The notes: a model not told the origin generated them from the letters alone. Counted from the stretch's first letter, positions 8,059 to 17,143 are shown. The stretch is DNA of 64,000 nucleotides from Neoalteromonas facilis (GCF_002807665.1 NZ_PEAY01000001.1:1-64000), one strand, 5' to 3'. Made by a program: numbers and translations.

Positions 8059-9825
8059 CTATGGGGCTAGTATACAGCGCTGAATGACACTGCGTAGGTG
8101 TGCTGGCTTGGTTGGTTTATGTAGTATCATGAATCCCCTGTTTGAAACTTCATCAATGATATCTGGGGCGGTATCTCCACTCAAAATAATAGCGGGGACA
8201 TCTGGTATATTCATCTTCTTTCTCAGTTTATCAATGACATCCATACCATTTTCACCATCTTGCAGTCTGTAATCGGATAAAAGGATGTCTGGCGCGCGGT
8301 GATTGATTGTCTTGTCAAAGGCTTCTTGAATATTGGTGGCCGAAATGGCATTCATACCCCAAGCACTCACTTGAAATATTAGACCTTCTAATACCGTTTC
8401 ATTGTCTTCTATGATAAGTATATTTTTGTTTGATAAGCTCCAAGTCTCTTTGGCTTGACCTATATCTTGACTCAGGATGGGTTTGTCACTTTGGCACAGT
8501 GTGATGCTAAAGCTTGTGCCCTGGCCTTCAGTGGATTCGAAATGAAGATCAATATCTAACTTCTGTGAAATCCGATTCACGATAGATAACCCTAAACCAA
8601 ACCCTTTATTGCTATTCCTTTCGTTATTATGAATTTGATAAAAAGGTTCAAAAATATAGGTTTGCTCATCTTTTGCAATGCCAATACCTGAATCTGACAC
8701 TATGACTTTGACCTGATTTTCATTCACAGTTTCACTTCTCACTTCAACAAAACCTATATCAGTATACCGAATTGCGTTATCGACTAAGTTAAATAGTAGT
8801 CGTTCTATCATGACTGAGTCTGTTTGAACCCAGCATTCACTACCATCTATATATAAGCTAACATTCTTAGCTTCGGCTTTAGGTTGGAAGGTGATATTCA
8901 ATACCCTAAAGATTTCTTGTAAGTTAGTCGTACTCAGCTCAGGTTTAAATGTTTCGCTGTTTAATTTGGATACATCTAAGATGTTATTGAGAAGGTCATT
9001 TAGTGTAGAAGAACTCTTTTTGAGATGACCTATTAATTTTTCCCGATTTACCTCCTCGTGACTTTCTTCCAAAGCAGATATCAGAAGGCTTAAAGCCTGA
9101 GATGGTTGTCTTAAATCATGACTAGCCGCAGCAATAAACTGGTTAGTTGTCTGTACTAAAATTTCATTCTCTTTAATCAAAGATAAATGTTCGATTGTGT
9201 TACGGTAACTGATGTTTACCGTTCGCAAAGCAAAGAGTGCAAAAGCAATGTAAACAAAGACTAAGAGGTATGACGTTTGAGGGACTCCAGCGATGAATGC
9301 AATTACAAAAAGTGTCATAAATGGAATTAAGTAATAATAAAAATATCGATACCAAACAGCGCCTAATACAGTCGCTCCAACGCCTATACCTAGGTTGATC
9401 GCTAGAATAAAAACGGACTCTTGTGGGTAATGAACAAAATCAAGTGCAAACGCAGTACTGCCCCATAACAAAGAGCTACAGGCAACTAAAAAGAGTGAAC
9501 CACGTTCTACTTTTTTGGATAAAATTTCAGTATCAGAATTTTGTAAATGCCAATTTATTAGCCATTTGCGTAAAAGTAGGAGTAGCACATGTAACAAAAA
9601 CCACGCAGCTATATGTAAAGTTTCAAATAAGTCATAAGCAGCGATCACAAAAGCAGTACCAAGTATTAACTGCATAGCGAATACAGAGTTGTACATGGCG
9701 ATCATTTTCTTTGCTTGTTCACGCTCTATGAAGTCCTGAACAATTGAACTGTTTTTGCTTATTGCGATCGATTTCATGGTGCCTCGACTCATTAAATTAC
9801 TCATAAAAACAGAGTGTTGTTGCAA
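8059..9825 (-). CDS. Membrane-bound hybrid sensor histidine kinase (588 aa)
   Basis: Residues about 40-205 hold about six hydrophobic segments, so sensing is probably in or at the membrane. Then come HisKA (His about 238 in AAASHDLRQP), HATPase_c (LLFNLVDNAIRY, DSGIG, FEPFYQ, GFGLGLSIV) and a C-terminal receiver with Asp about 517 (DILLSDYRL). From HisKA onward it closely matches the broken kinase at the left end, although the two sensor regions differ: a membrane domain here, a PAS-like domain there. An ATG at 9777 (MKSIAISK) is an alternative start. The convergent regulator at 7423 is the expected partner. Confidence 0.92.
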   Translation of the reverse strand: MQQHSVFMSNLMSRGTMKSIAISKNSSIVQDFIEREQAKKMIAMYNSVFAMQLILGTAFVIAAYDLFETLHIAAWFLLHVLLLLLRKWLINWHLQNSDTEILSKKVERGSLFLVACSSLLWGSTAFALDFVHYPQESVFILAINLGIGVGATVLGAVWYRYFYYYLIPFMTLFVIAFIAGVPQTSYLLVFVYIAFALFALRTVNISYRNTIEHLSLIKENEILVQTTNQFIAAASHDLRQPSQALSLLISALEESHEEVNREKLIGHLKKSSSTLNDLLNNILDVSKLNSETFKPELSTTNLQEIFRVLNITFQPKAEAKNVSLYIDGSECWVQTDSVMIERLLFNLVDNAIRYTDIGFVEVRSETVNENQVKVIVSDSGIGIAKDEQTYIFEPFYQIHNNERNSNKGFGLGLSIVNRISQKLDIDLHFESTEGQGTSFSITLCQSDKPILSQDIGQAKETWSLSNKNILIIEDNETVLEGLIFQVSAWGMNAISATNIQEAFDKTINHRAPDILLSDYRLQDGENGMDVIDKLRKKMNIPDVPAIILSGDTAPDIIDEVSNRGFMILHKPTKPAHLRSVIQRCILAP

Positions 9826-10417
9826 CCTGATTTTTAAATTAAGCCTAATGCCGAAAGCACTTAAGTTCGAGTACTAAGATCTTTGCCGCGTTAGTGTTTA
9901 AAGTTAATTGATTTCACATGTTAATTTTATAGCTTTTCATCAAAGCCAAGTGACAGACTAACCAGAGCTATGGCCAATTCTTGCTCTATTTGATTTGATT
10001 GGGATATTTTGTCCGTTATTTAAGCATATGTGTTTCTATGTACAAGTTGCTCTTTATTTTTGTACGCAGCTTGAATTGTATAGATTTACATTTATCGCAG
10101 CGAATTCAATGAAAACTTAATGTGTATATAAACACATAATTAGACACAACAACCGATTTTTAATACTTTAGGATGATCGCTTTAGTGTGGATATTTATTC
10201 AAAATCATTAGCGTAAGGCTTACAAATAGAATTTTAATGGAACCATCACAGTTGTTCTTATCATTAAACGTTAACGACTGCTTTCAAAATACCACAGCTA
10301 GCATTTATTTGACGGACGCTATTGAACATCGAACGGACCACTACCTGTTATTAAGCATATCTTAGCGTTACCAGATTCAATGTTGCAGTAATACAAATTG
10401 GACGAACCAGACCTTAT
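9826..10417 (+). other. Gene-free AT-rich stretch
   Basis: I see no convincing gene here. It holds the kinase leader with AGTACTC on the minus strand (9869-9875), a TGTGT/ACACA hairpin near 10121-10136, and TACTTTAGGA near 10161, a near match to the motif upstream of both regulators. No tRNA or insertion-sequence end was found. Confidence 0.5.
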
Positions 10418-11170
10418 TTAGTCTTCATAAACAATTTCGGTTTGTTGACTGTGTGTTCCCTCTGGGCAGTATATGTCAACTATCTCTCCTCGAATAAGGC
10501 TATCTGTTATCTGAGTTGCGATAAATTGTATAATGACAGATGGACTTTTGGTTAGGCATGACATGATATTTTCATGTGCATCTCGATCGAACGAGATTAA
10601 ATATCTTTTCTTTTCTTGCTTAAATTCAAGTCTTAAGCCTTTTAAGTTAATGATGTGAACTTGAGTTTCAATTATCACTTCAGTACTCACATTTATTTCA
10701 TTGGCAGCTCTGTTAAGAGCGCTAATATTCAGGTTGAAGCGTTGCAGAACGGCGCCTAGAAAACCGGGTTTACTTCTCTTTTGTCGCAATTTCTCAATTT
10801 GCTCGAACTGCTGAATATTTCCTATCGCTCCTTTGAACTTTTCCAAAGCATTAAGGTCACCATTATTTTTAATCTCCTGAAGTTGTTCGCACTTTTTAAT
10901 AATACTAGCGCAGCGTTCTTCTATTGCCTCCATTTCTGATTCAATAGGGAAGTTACCATCAGCAGTCTCCGCGGTGATTAAAAGTTCAATCAGAGGTTCT
11001 TTCTTCTCATTAAAGCTTATGCCAATCAAATAGCTTAATCTTAATCCTGAAAAAAGAATGTCAAATACTTCTACAATTGGCTTTATTTCTGCGTTAATTC
11101 TAGAGTCAACATAGAAAGTTCCGTTTACTTGTTGTAAATGGCCATCAATAGTTTGTCTTGCGAAAATCAT
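10418..11170 (-). CDS. Protein of unknown function downstream of the giant recombinase (250 aa)
   Basis: I do not recognise a family. The protein is soluble, with no signal peptide or membrane segment. The middle part (residues about 75-150) is rich in charged helix-forming residues (MEAIEERCASIIKKCEQLQ) and may be a coiled coil. The flanking parts look like mixed alpha/beta. It has the same orientation as the 1712-aa recombinase and lies 343 bp downstream, separated by repeats, so it may be a second gene of the same mobile unit, for instance an accessory or regulatory factor. That role is inferred from position only. Confidence 0.55.
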   Translation of the reverse strand: MIFARQTIDGHLQQVNGTFYVDSRINAEIKPIVEVFDILFSGLRLSYLIGISFNEKKEPLIELLITAETADGNFPIESEMEAIEERCASIIKKCEQLQEIKNNGDLNALEKFKGAIGNIQQFEQIEKLRQKRSKPGFLGAVLQRFNLNISALNRAANEINVSTEVIIETQVHIINLKGLRLEFKQEKKRYLISFDRDAHENIMSCLTKSPSVIIQFIATQITDSLIRGEIVDIYCPEGTHSQQTEIVYED

Positions 11171-11513
11171 TTTTTATCCTCATTTTATTTTGCGTCATAT
11201 GTAGTAATGTTAATTCGCTACAAAACTTGGGAATTTTTATATAAAAAATTCATGGCAAACGAAAAAGCCGCTTTGCCTAGTTCTTTATATGTGAATGTAA
11301 TTGAAAAAAAGTGCGCGAGCGGAGACAGAGCGGGGAATTTTAGGCTGTCTAAGGAAATAGTTTCGGTTTTAGTGTAGAAAATGAGTTTTAATGACTATTT
11401 AGGCTAGAAAAGCATCAATACACGATTAGACTGCGCGAGCCGTGGCGCACAGTCGATCGGGTTATAAAACGACTCCAACAAAAAAGGCTTAACTTGCTGT
11501 CATGTGAATTTTT
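11171..11513 (+). other. Intergenic region with GC-rich repeats beside the recombinase
   Basis: The 9-mer TGCGCGAGC occurs twice in the same direction (11312-11320 and 11432-11440). The second copy is the left half of an imperfect palindrome, about GACTGCGCGAGCC / GTGGCGCACAGTC, at 11428-11454. Just after it, ATCGGGTTAT (11456-11465) equals the reverse complement of ten bases of the tRNA scar at 17073-17111. These GC-rich blocks stand out in AT-rich surroundings and could be recombinase binding sites or a terminator. No gene is supported; the open frame at 11138-11377 looks fortuitous. Confidence 0.4.
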
Positions 11514-14500
11514 TTAATTAATTGTGCGGTATTTTTTAAATATTTCAACTGACTTCTTTTCAAATAAATTTTGTACGCAAGCGATAAAGAAAAACCGATG
11601 TGCAAATACCATTAATCTATTTGAAGAGCTGTTTAGGTCATCCTTAAGACCAATCAATATTTGGCCCGTTTTTACTCTTTTATTTTTATGGAGTGCATTC
11701 ACTCGATAGCTTCTTGATTGAGTAATTACATGTCCCTGTTTCTGGCCTTTATCTTGTTTAATATCGTTTGTTCTAACTTCTATTGTTAACCCTTCTGTGC
11801 TTTCGACTAGCTCAATAAATCTTTCTCTGCTTTTAGTGTCACCGATTAATAAACCATGGGCTTCTGTAATAAAATTGTCTTTCCATATTTTTGCTAATTC
11901 GCTTGTAGTCGAAGCGTCATTGCTTAGGGCATTCACTAGAATTTTGCTTTTATGTGCCTGATTTTGGGCGAAATTAAAAAGGGACTCGTTTCGCCAGATC
12001 CGTTTTATTTGTGTTTCTTCAGCCAAATTGCGGACAATTTGCGTTATTAAGCGTGCTTTCTCATTCTCTAAAAATAAATGCTTTTCTAACCATGCGTGAT
12101 CACAACCATTTAATATTTCCGTCACAACAAATTCGAGTTGTTGCAATGATATTGTATTTGATGATGGAAGGGGTAGAGTTTGATATGAACCGATTGGGTC
12201 AAACGATACAAGCTCTTCTTTCCGTATCCCAGCTTTCTCCACAGCTTTTAGGATCAAGCTATTAATGAAATCGTGTTGGTCATTTGCTCTTCTTTTTAAC
12301 TGACGAATTGTATTGTCTTTGATGTTAAACCAGCTCGATAATTTGGTCGTTCTGATGCTTGGTAGTAACGAATTAAGATATTCGAATAGCGGCACTTCAA
12401 CTAAGTGACAATAGCTTTCCGCTGTCGTTATGTTTGAAGCGTGTCCTAATTGGCATGCTATGGCGAATGATAACCTTCTAGTTGCATAGCTGTGGCCTAG
12501 CATGAACCTTTGATATTCGCCTGGGTTAAACCAATCTTTAATGCCTTTTAAACTGTTTGCATTATCAGTCATCGTTAATGTTGTTATTGCCGACGCAAAC
12601 GTATGTCGCGCGTCATGAATGACTGTTTTTTGTGAACCGGTGACGTGCTTCAGTATAGACAGTAGCTGTTGAGATAAAATTGACGCCGAAAAAACTTCCC
12701 ATGGTGACTCTAGGTTCGAAAAAATCGCCGCGTCGTCTCCACTGAATCGCGCAGATAATTTGCTTAAAACGCTTTGAATCCTAGCTAATTCTTGTTCGGG
12801 TAAATGAGACAGCGGCACTTGACGAAAACCCGCTCTCGTCTTTGGTCGTCCTAATTTGTTTGCACGCACTAAAACTATTATGTGTTTGTTACTGATACAA
12901 ATATCTCGAGTATCTAAAGATAGTGCTTCACTGACTCTCAATCCAAAGCGAAAGACAAGAATTGCAAGAAGACTTAGGTGACTCTTGTTAATTTCGCTTA
13001 ACTGTTTTGTTTGGAAAATGAGTTGATGAGTCGTTTCATACTCTTGTGTTGTAATAACAGAGGCCCGCACTTTACTATCGCTGTATCGAGCGATAAATGC
13101 TTGGTCTAAATTTTCTAGAATGAGTTCGGGTTGGCCGTATTGTTCAACGCAATGGTCGTGGAAAAAGCGTAATCTTTTTGCTAAACGAGCCTTTTTATTT
13201 GTTCCGTTAAAACTTAGCGCATACAAATAATATTGTTCGAGTTCATCTTCGAGAAGGTCTAACCAATTATCTTGAAATGAAATAGAAAGTAGGGGAACAC
13301 CTGCGCTCCGGACATAGTCTATAACCGTTCTTATCCTTATAAATTCTCCACTCTTTTTTTTCCTGCCCAATTTTTCAATTGCGTAACTTGCGAGTGTAAC
13401 TAGTAATGATGAGTATTCATTTCTGATCCAATTCTGTCGCAAGCTTTCAATTTCTTGTTTTAACTCTTTACGATTTAGCTTTTTTGTTTGGGGGGAGATG
13501 CTCTGCGTTTTGGTTAAACCTTTTGAGAGGATGTCAAGCAATTGCTGAAACGACTGCATTAATTCCTTTAGATCAGGTGTTTGGCTCTGCTTTACCCAGT
13601 TTAAGTTGGGCTTTGAATCATACGATATTGAAAGGTCTTCTTTAATGAAATGGCCGTCTAAAACCCTCACAAGGTTGTGCTTTCGAAGGTGTGTTATCTT
13701 TAGGTCTCCAGCGCATGCTGCGGCCAATTGTCCGGGTAGCGAATCAAAAAACCATGATTTGGTTATGCGAAGCAGTTGATTAAGGTTTAGCTCGTAATCA
13801 AGATTTAGGAATAGAGTCGATAGGCTAGTCATTTTCCTTAATAGCTGAGAGCTCGCTTTTTCCGGAATTTTAATGCTGAATCGATTACGTCGATTTAGTT
13901 CAATGTACAAACTTAGAGAAACAACATCGATAAACCGTCTAACTAGTCGCCCCTCTTCGTACCACTCAAACCAAACATGATCGTTGCAGCGGACCAAGGA
14001 ATGACGAATTTGAGCCCATAGCGCTTTTAGGTCCTTATGGTTTCCGATACCACAATTGATGATTAACGAAATAACCAGTAAGCCTTCAACTTCCTTGTTA
14101 CTTAAAATGGACAATTCGTCAGGAAGATGATTAATGATCTCCGCTCTAAGATAATTAATTCTCCTAACGTTAAGAATATGGTCATTAAGGATCGGAGACG
14201 CTTCATACTGTGGAGCATAATGGAGATTGAACTGATTTGAATTTCCATTTCTAGGCATGCGGTCCAAAAAGGTATGTAGATGATTTATAGCTGCGCACTT
14301 TTGATGCACTGTCCAGTCATTTGCTTCGCCCAACTTGTCAATAAATTGGTTAAAGTGCTTTTCGTTCTCAAATTCGACAATTTGTTGTCTTTTAATTTCT
14401 TGATATACAAGTTGTTCAATACGCACAGGGGGAGGGCGAGTTACGAGTTGGTCTCTTAATATAGCCTTACTTAACTCAACGTTACCTAGTTTAGGGATGT

Positions 14501-16652
14501 GCCCGTGAGCGAAGGATAAAGATGTTGGTACCACCTCAAACCCTAGTTCGAGAAGCCAGCTATCAACATAGTCATCCCATGACTTTTCATAAGCTTTAAT
14601 TGGATACAATGATGTATAGGTATAGGGGAGCTGACCAATACCACTGTGACCTGATGATGCCAATATCCATTCTGCTGGCAATCCTTTTTCTCTTAATCCT
14701 GTTATATACCAATGACGCTGAATATTACGCTGTATATTTCTCGGTAGTCCTAGAGATTCAAAAATCGCTCTAGTGCTTATGGGAGAAGGTTTAATATCAT
14801 CAGCGTCAGAGAGGTAAAAGAAGTACGGAATACTGTTCAGATTTCGCCCGATGTTTTGACTTAGCGTGCCAACATATTTTGAGAGATCTTTGTTGTATTT
14901 TTTTAGTGCTTTAGATAAGTGGATCAGGTGTTCATTGTACTGATTCAGTTGTAATTGCAATTGCTTGCTAATTTTCACAAGTCTCGGATTTTCGTATTCT
15001 TTGACTTTATCGTTTACCAACAACCACTCTTCACTGATGTTTACTGCATCTATCGTGAAGGAGTTTCTCTCTCGGTGACCTGTTGCACAGTGCAACATCC
15101 ATCCTACATATGAGACATAGTCATTATGATATTTAATGATATCGTGCAACTCTGTACTAGCGTTGATCTCACGGTGACTACTGAGAGAGCCAATAATATT
15201 CTTTATGTGCGCTTTGTGATGCTCGGGGGCCCAAAATAATTCAGATCCGTAGCGACCAAGTTGTTTAAGGTACTCATTTTCATGAATGGTGAGGCCCATT
15301 TCACGAATTGCATTTACTATTAAATTTTGTAAATCGGCTGCTTCAAAAGACGCGTAATACAGCGCTATGGATGGTGAGAACTCATCGTTATTTATTGCAT
15401 AGCTCGATTTAACCTCATCAGAAATGTTTGAGATCAACTTGTTAAATATCAAAGAGCGAAGCTTAAGGGGAGTCAATCTGTTGTTGCCACGAGAACGTAC
15501 CTGAAGGCAATATTTATCGAGCGCACTTTTCATGTCTTTAGGAGAGGGAAACCCTAGTAATTCCCCCAAGGTGGTCGTTGTGTTGACCGAAATTAAACCG
15601 TCAGCTTCGATTGGCAGAGGAAGGAAAAGCTTTTGAATTACCGGTTCGAGGTAATCATGCTCATTTGGTTGTCTTACAAACTTTCCTTTAAGTGTTGGGA
15701 ATTTAGAGAACCAGATGTTGAGCGCGCCGCTTATTTGGATCTGAGTAGACTCTTCATCAAACTTATCGACTATTTGAGCATAAAAAAGTTGGTCACAGTC
15801 TAACGAGGTCGCTATTGTTAAAATGGCGAGGGTTCTTAACTTCGATGGGGAGTCATTTTTGATTGTCTCGACAGTTTTTGCCTGCTCAATTGGATTTAGA
15901 AACTCCCATGCATATGGCAGAAACTGGTTGTCCATCGCGGAAATGTATTGCGCACTTGCAAGCCGTGCAATTCTCTCATGAAAAGTTAAATGTTTTAGCG
16001 AATTTTCATTATCAACTTCTTCAAAAACATCAGTAATTGCTTCAACGTCTGTTAGGTTGTAGATCTTCCTTTGTGTGAATTTCTCAGGTGGTAATTCTTG
16101 TATTATGTCCCTTTTTTTCACTCTAGCTTGCTGAGATTTCCCTGGTTGGTCTACTTTGTCTCTGAGCGCTGGAATACTTTCTTGTGGGATCGCAGCCTCT
16201 GATAGATTTAAGTAATCGGGCAAATCGAACAACTTGCCAACATTAGATTGCTTGTCAAAAAGCTCCAATATAAGCTCGGATTCAGAAAGCGTTGAGGATG
16301 GCCAGATGATTGGATGCTCTACACTTTTTGAGTAGTTCCTGATTTTCTGGCAGAGCCTATTAATTTTATTTGGAACTTTTGTGGTTGCTAGATTGTTTTC
16401 GGTTGCCGTTTTTACTAGCCAAAGAAACAGTATTGCTTGTAACGCATGAATCGCTCTGATTTGCCCTTTATCAAATGCAGTAACTCTTTGTGTCAATATC
16501 GAAAGAACAGGGTATAGATGTAATCTGCCACTTAGTACATTCTCTCTATTACGTGATGATGATTTTGAAGGGATAAGGTAATTAGCTCGGGCTAAATCAT
16601 TAACTGCAATCAACGTTTGTTGTGGGAGAGAGGTTTGCAGGAAATCAAACAA
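11514..16652 (-). CDS. Giant protein with two tyrosine-recombinase-like catalytic modules (1712 aa)
   Basis: The C-terminal module (about 1210-1420) has the full tyrosine-recombinase signature: Arg in FGLRVSEALSL (about 1237), a beta-hairpin basic region with KTRAGFRQVPL, HDARHTFAS (about 1347), LGHASNITT (about 1404) and a nucleophile candidate Tyr in AESYCHL (about 1413). A second, more divergent module seems present at about 500-690: TGHRERN (about 525), NDKVKEYENPRLVKIS, QRHWYITGLREKG (about 647), SGHSGIG (about 670) and Tyr in YTYTSL. There the first His of H-x-x-R is Asn. About 500 residues lie before, between and 300 after the modules, with no recognised domain. Typical integrases have 300-450 aa. 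It sits beside a tRNA scar, as integrases do, and is uninterrupted. Confidence 0.8.
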   Translation of the reverse strand: MFDFLQTSLPQQTLIAVNDLARANYLIPSKSSSRNRENVLSGRLHLYPVLSILTQRVTAFDKGQIRAIHALQAILFLWLVKTATENNLATTKVPNKINRLCQKIRNYSKSVEHPIIWPSSTLSESELILELFDKQSNVGKLFDLPDYLNLSEAAIPQESIPALRDKVDQPGKSQQARVKKRDIIQELPPEKFTQRKIYNLTDVEAITDVFEEVDNENSLKHLTFHERIARLASAQYISAMDNQFLPYAWEFLNPIEQAKTVETIKNDSPSKLRTLAILTIATSLDCDQLFYAQIVDKFDEESTQIQISGALNIWFSKFPTLKGKFVRQPNEHDYLEPVIQKLFLPLPIEADGLISVNTTTTLGELLGFPSPKDMKSALDKYCLQVRSRGNNRLTPLKLRSLIFNKLISNISDEVKSSYAINNDEFSPSIALYYASFEAADLQNLIVNAIREMGLTIHENEYLKQLGRYGSELFWAPEHHKAHIKNIIGSLSSHREINASTELHDIIKYHNDYVSYVGWMLHCATGHRERNSFTIDAVNISEEWLLVNDKVKEYENPRLVKISKQLQLQLNQYNEHLIHLSKALKKYNKDLSKYVGTLSQNIGRNLNSIPYFFYLSDADDIKPSPISTRAIFESLGLPRNIQRNIQRHWYITGLREKGLPAEWILASSGHSGIGQLPYTYTSLYPIKAYEKSWDDYVDSWLLELGFEVVPTSLSFAHGHIPKLGNVELSKAILRDQLVTRPPPVRIEQLVYQEIKRQQIVEFENEKHFNQFIDKLGEANDWTVHQKCAAINHLHTFLDRMPRNGNSNQFNLHYAPQYEASPILNDHILNVRRINYLRAEIINHLPDELSILSNKEVEGLLVISLIINCGIGNHKDLKALWAQIRHSLVRCNDHVWFEWYEEGRLVRRFIDVVSLSLYIELNRRNRFSIKIPEKASSQLLRKMTSLSTLFLNLDYELNLNQLLRITKSWFFDSLPGQLAAACAGDLKITHLRKHNLVRVLDGHFIKEDLSISYDSKPNLNWVKQSQTPDLKELMQSFQQLLDILSKGLTKTQSISPQTKKLNRKELKQEIESLRQNWIRNEYSSLLVTLASYAIEKLGRKKKSGEFIRIRTVIDYVRSAGVPLLSISFQDNWLDLLEDELEQYYLYALSFNGTNKKARLAKRLRFFHDHCVEQYGQPELILENLDQAFIARYSDSKVRASVITTQEYETTHQLIFQTKQLSEINKSHLSLLAILVFRFGLRVSEALSLDTRDICISNKHIIVLVRANKLGRPKTRAGFRQVPLSHLPEQELARIQSVLSKLSARFSGDDAAIFSNLESPWEVFSASILSQQLLSILKHVTGSQKTVIHDARHTFASAITTLTMTDNANSLKGIKDWFNPGEYQRFMLGHSYATRRLSFAIACQLGHASNITTAESYCHLVEVPLFEYLNSLLPSIRTTKLSSWFNIKDNTIRQLKRRANDQHDFINSLILKAVEKAGIRKEELVSFDPIGSYQTLPLPSSNTISLQQLEFVVTEILNGCDHAWLEKHLFLENEKARLITQIVRNLAEETQIKRIWRNESLFNFAQNQAHKSKILVNALSNDASTTSELAKIWKDNFITEAHGLLIGDTKSRERFIELVESTEGLTIEVRTNDIKQDKGQKQGHVITQSRSYRVNALHKNKRVKTGQILIGLKDDLNSSSNRLMVFAHRFFFIACVQNLFEKKSVEIFKKYRTIN

Positions 16653-17072
16653 ATCGACAAGCTTTTTAATCCTAAGTATCGCGTCGTTAAGGCCGTCAAT
16701 ATTCGAATCCTCTTCGAAAACTCCACCCGCGGAAAGCTTTAAAACCTAAATGCCTTATTAATTTAAAACACAAGTCTTTGTGCGAAAGCTCATCGATAAA
16801 TTCGGAAGATAAAGAAGCACTCATTAGTTCAGGCCGATTCAAAGCATTGAAGAAACAAGTGGCGAAATAAAAAATACTGGGTTAAGGTCATTTTGTATAT
16901 CGCTTTAAAAAAGCAAAAAACGTTACACAAAGTCTAGTTTGAAATTATTTTTATTTCATTACTTACTTTTTATGTCACAAATAAAAAATATTAAAATAAA
17001 TAAAAACAAGTAGTTAAAAATAGTAAATATAATTAAAGTATTTTTAAGTAAAATAATGTACTAGTAAAAAAT
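16653..17072 (+). other. Very AT-rich region between recombinase and tRNA scar
   Basis: No gene is seen. From about 16,900 to 17,070 the sequence is almost only A and T, with repeated AAATAAA-like stretches. Such regions often lie next to attachment sites and hold recombinase promoters and arm-type binding sites. No clear repeat unit could be defined by eye. Confidence 0.45.
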
Positions 17073-17111
17073 GGGTCTCATAACCCGATTCAAATCCTGC
17101 TCCCGCAACCA
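17073..17111 (+). tRNA. 3' fragment of an initiator tRNA, probable attachment-site scar
   Basis: The 39 bases contain a CAT anticodon loop with its 3' stem (CTCATAACCCGA) joined directly to TTCAAATCC of a T arm, then TCCCGCA, A73 and an encoded CCA. The A before A73 would face C1 in the mismatch that marks initiator tRNAs. Compared with a normal tRNA-fMet, about ten bases (variable loop and 5' side of the T stem) are missing, and there is no 5' half. It is followed by a tRNA-type terminator. I read it as the chromosomal 3' remainder left when an element integrated in a tRNA-fMet gene. Confidence 0.75.
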
Positions 17112-17119
17112 AACATAAA

Positions 17120-17143
17120 GCCCTGATTTATCAGGGTTTTTTT
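17120..17143 (+). terminator. Terminator of the tRNA fragment
   Basis: A perfect stem CCCTGA / TCAGGG with a TTTA loop is followed by a run of seven T. It begins nine bases after CCA, as expected for an original tRNA gene end. Confidence 0.85.

Noticed and set aside
11138-11377. 79-codon open frame on the plus strand between the 250-aa gene and the recombinase
   Set aside because: It overlaps the start of the minus-strand gene and spans its promoter region. Its composition is unlike a protein and no ribosome site precedes it.
11456-11465. Ten-base inverted match to the tRNA scar taken as the other attachment site
   Set aside because: Integration needs a direct repeat, and a 10-base match is expected about once by chance in this much sequence. 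Kept only as a weak observation.
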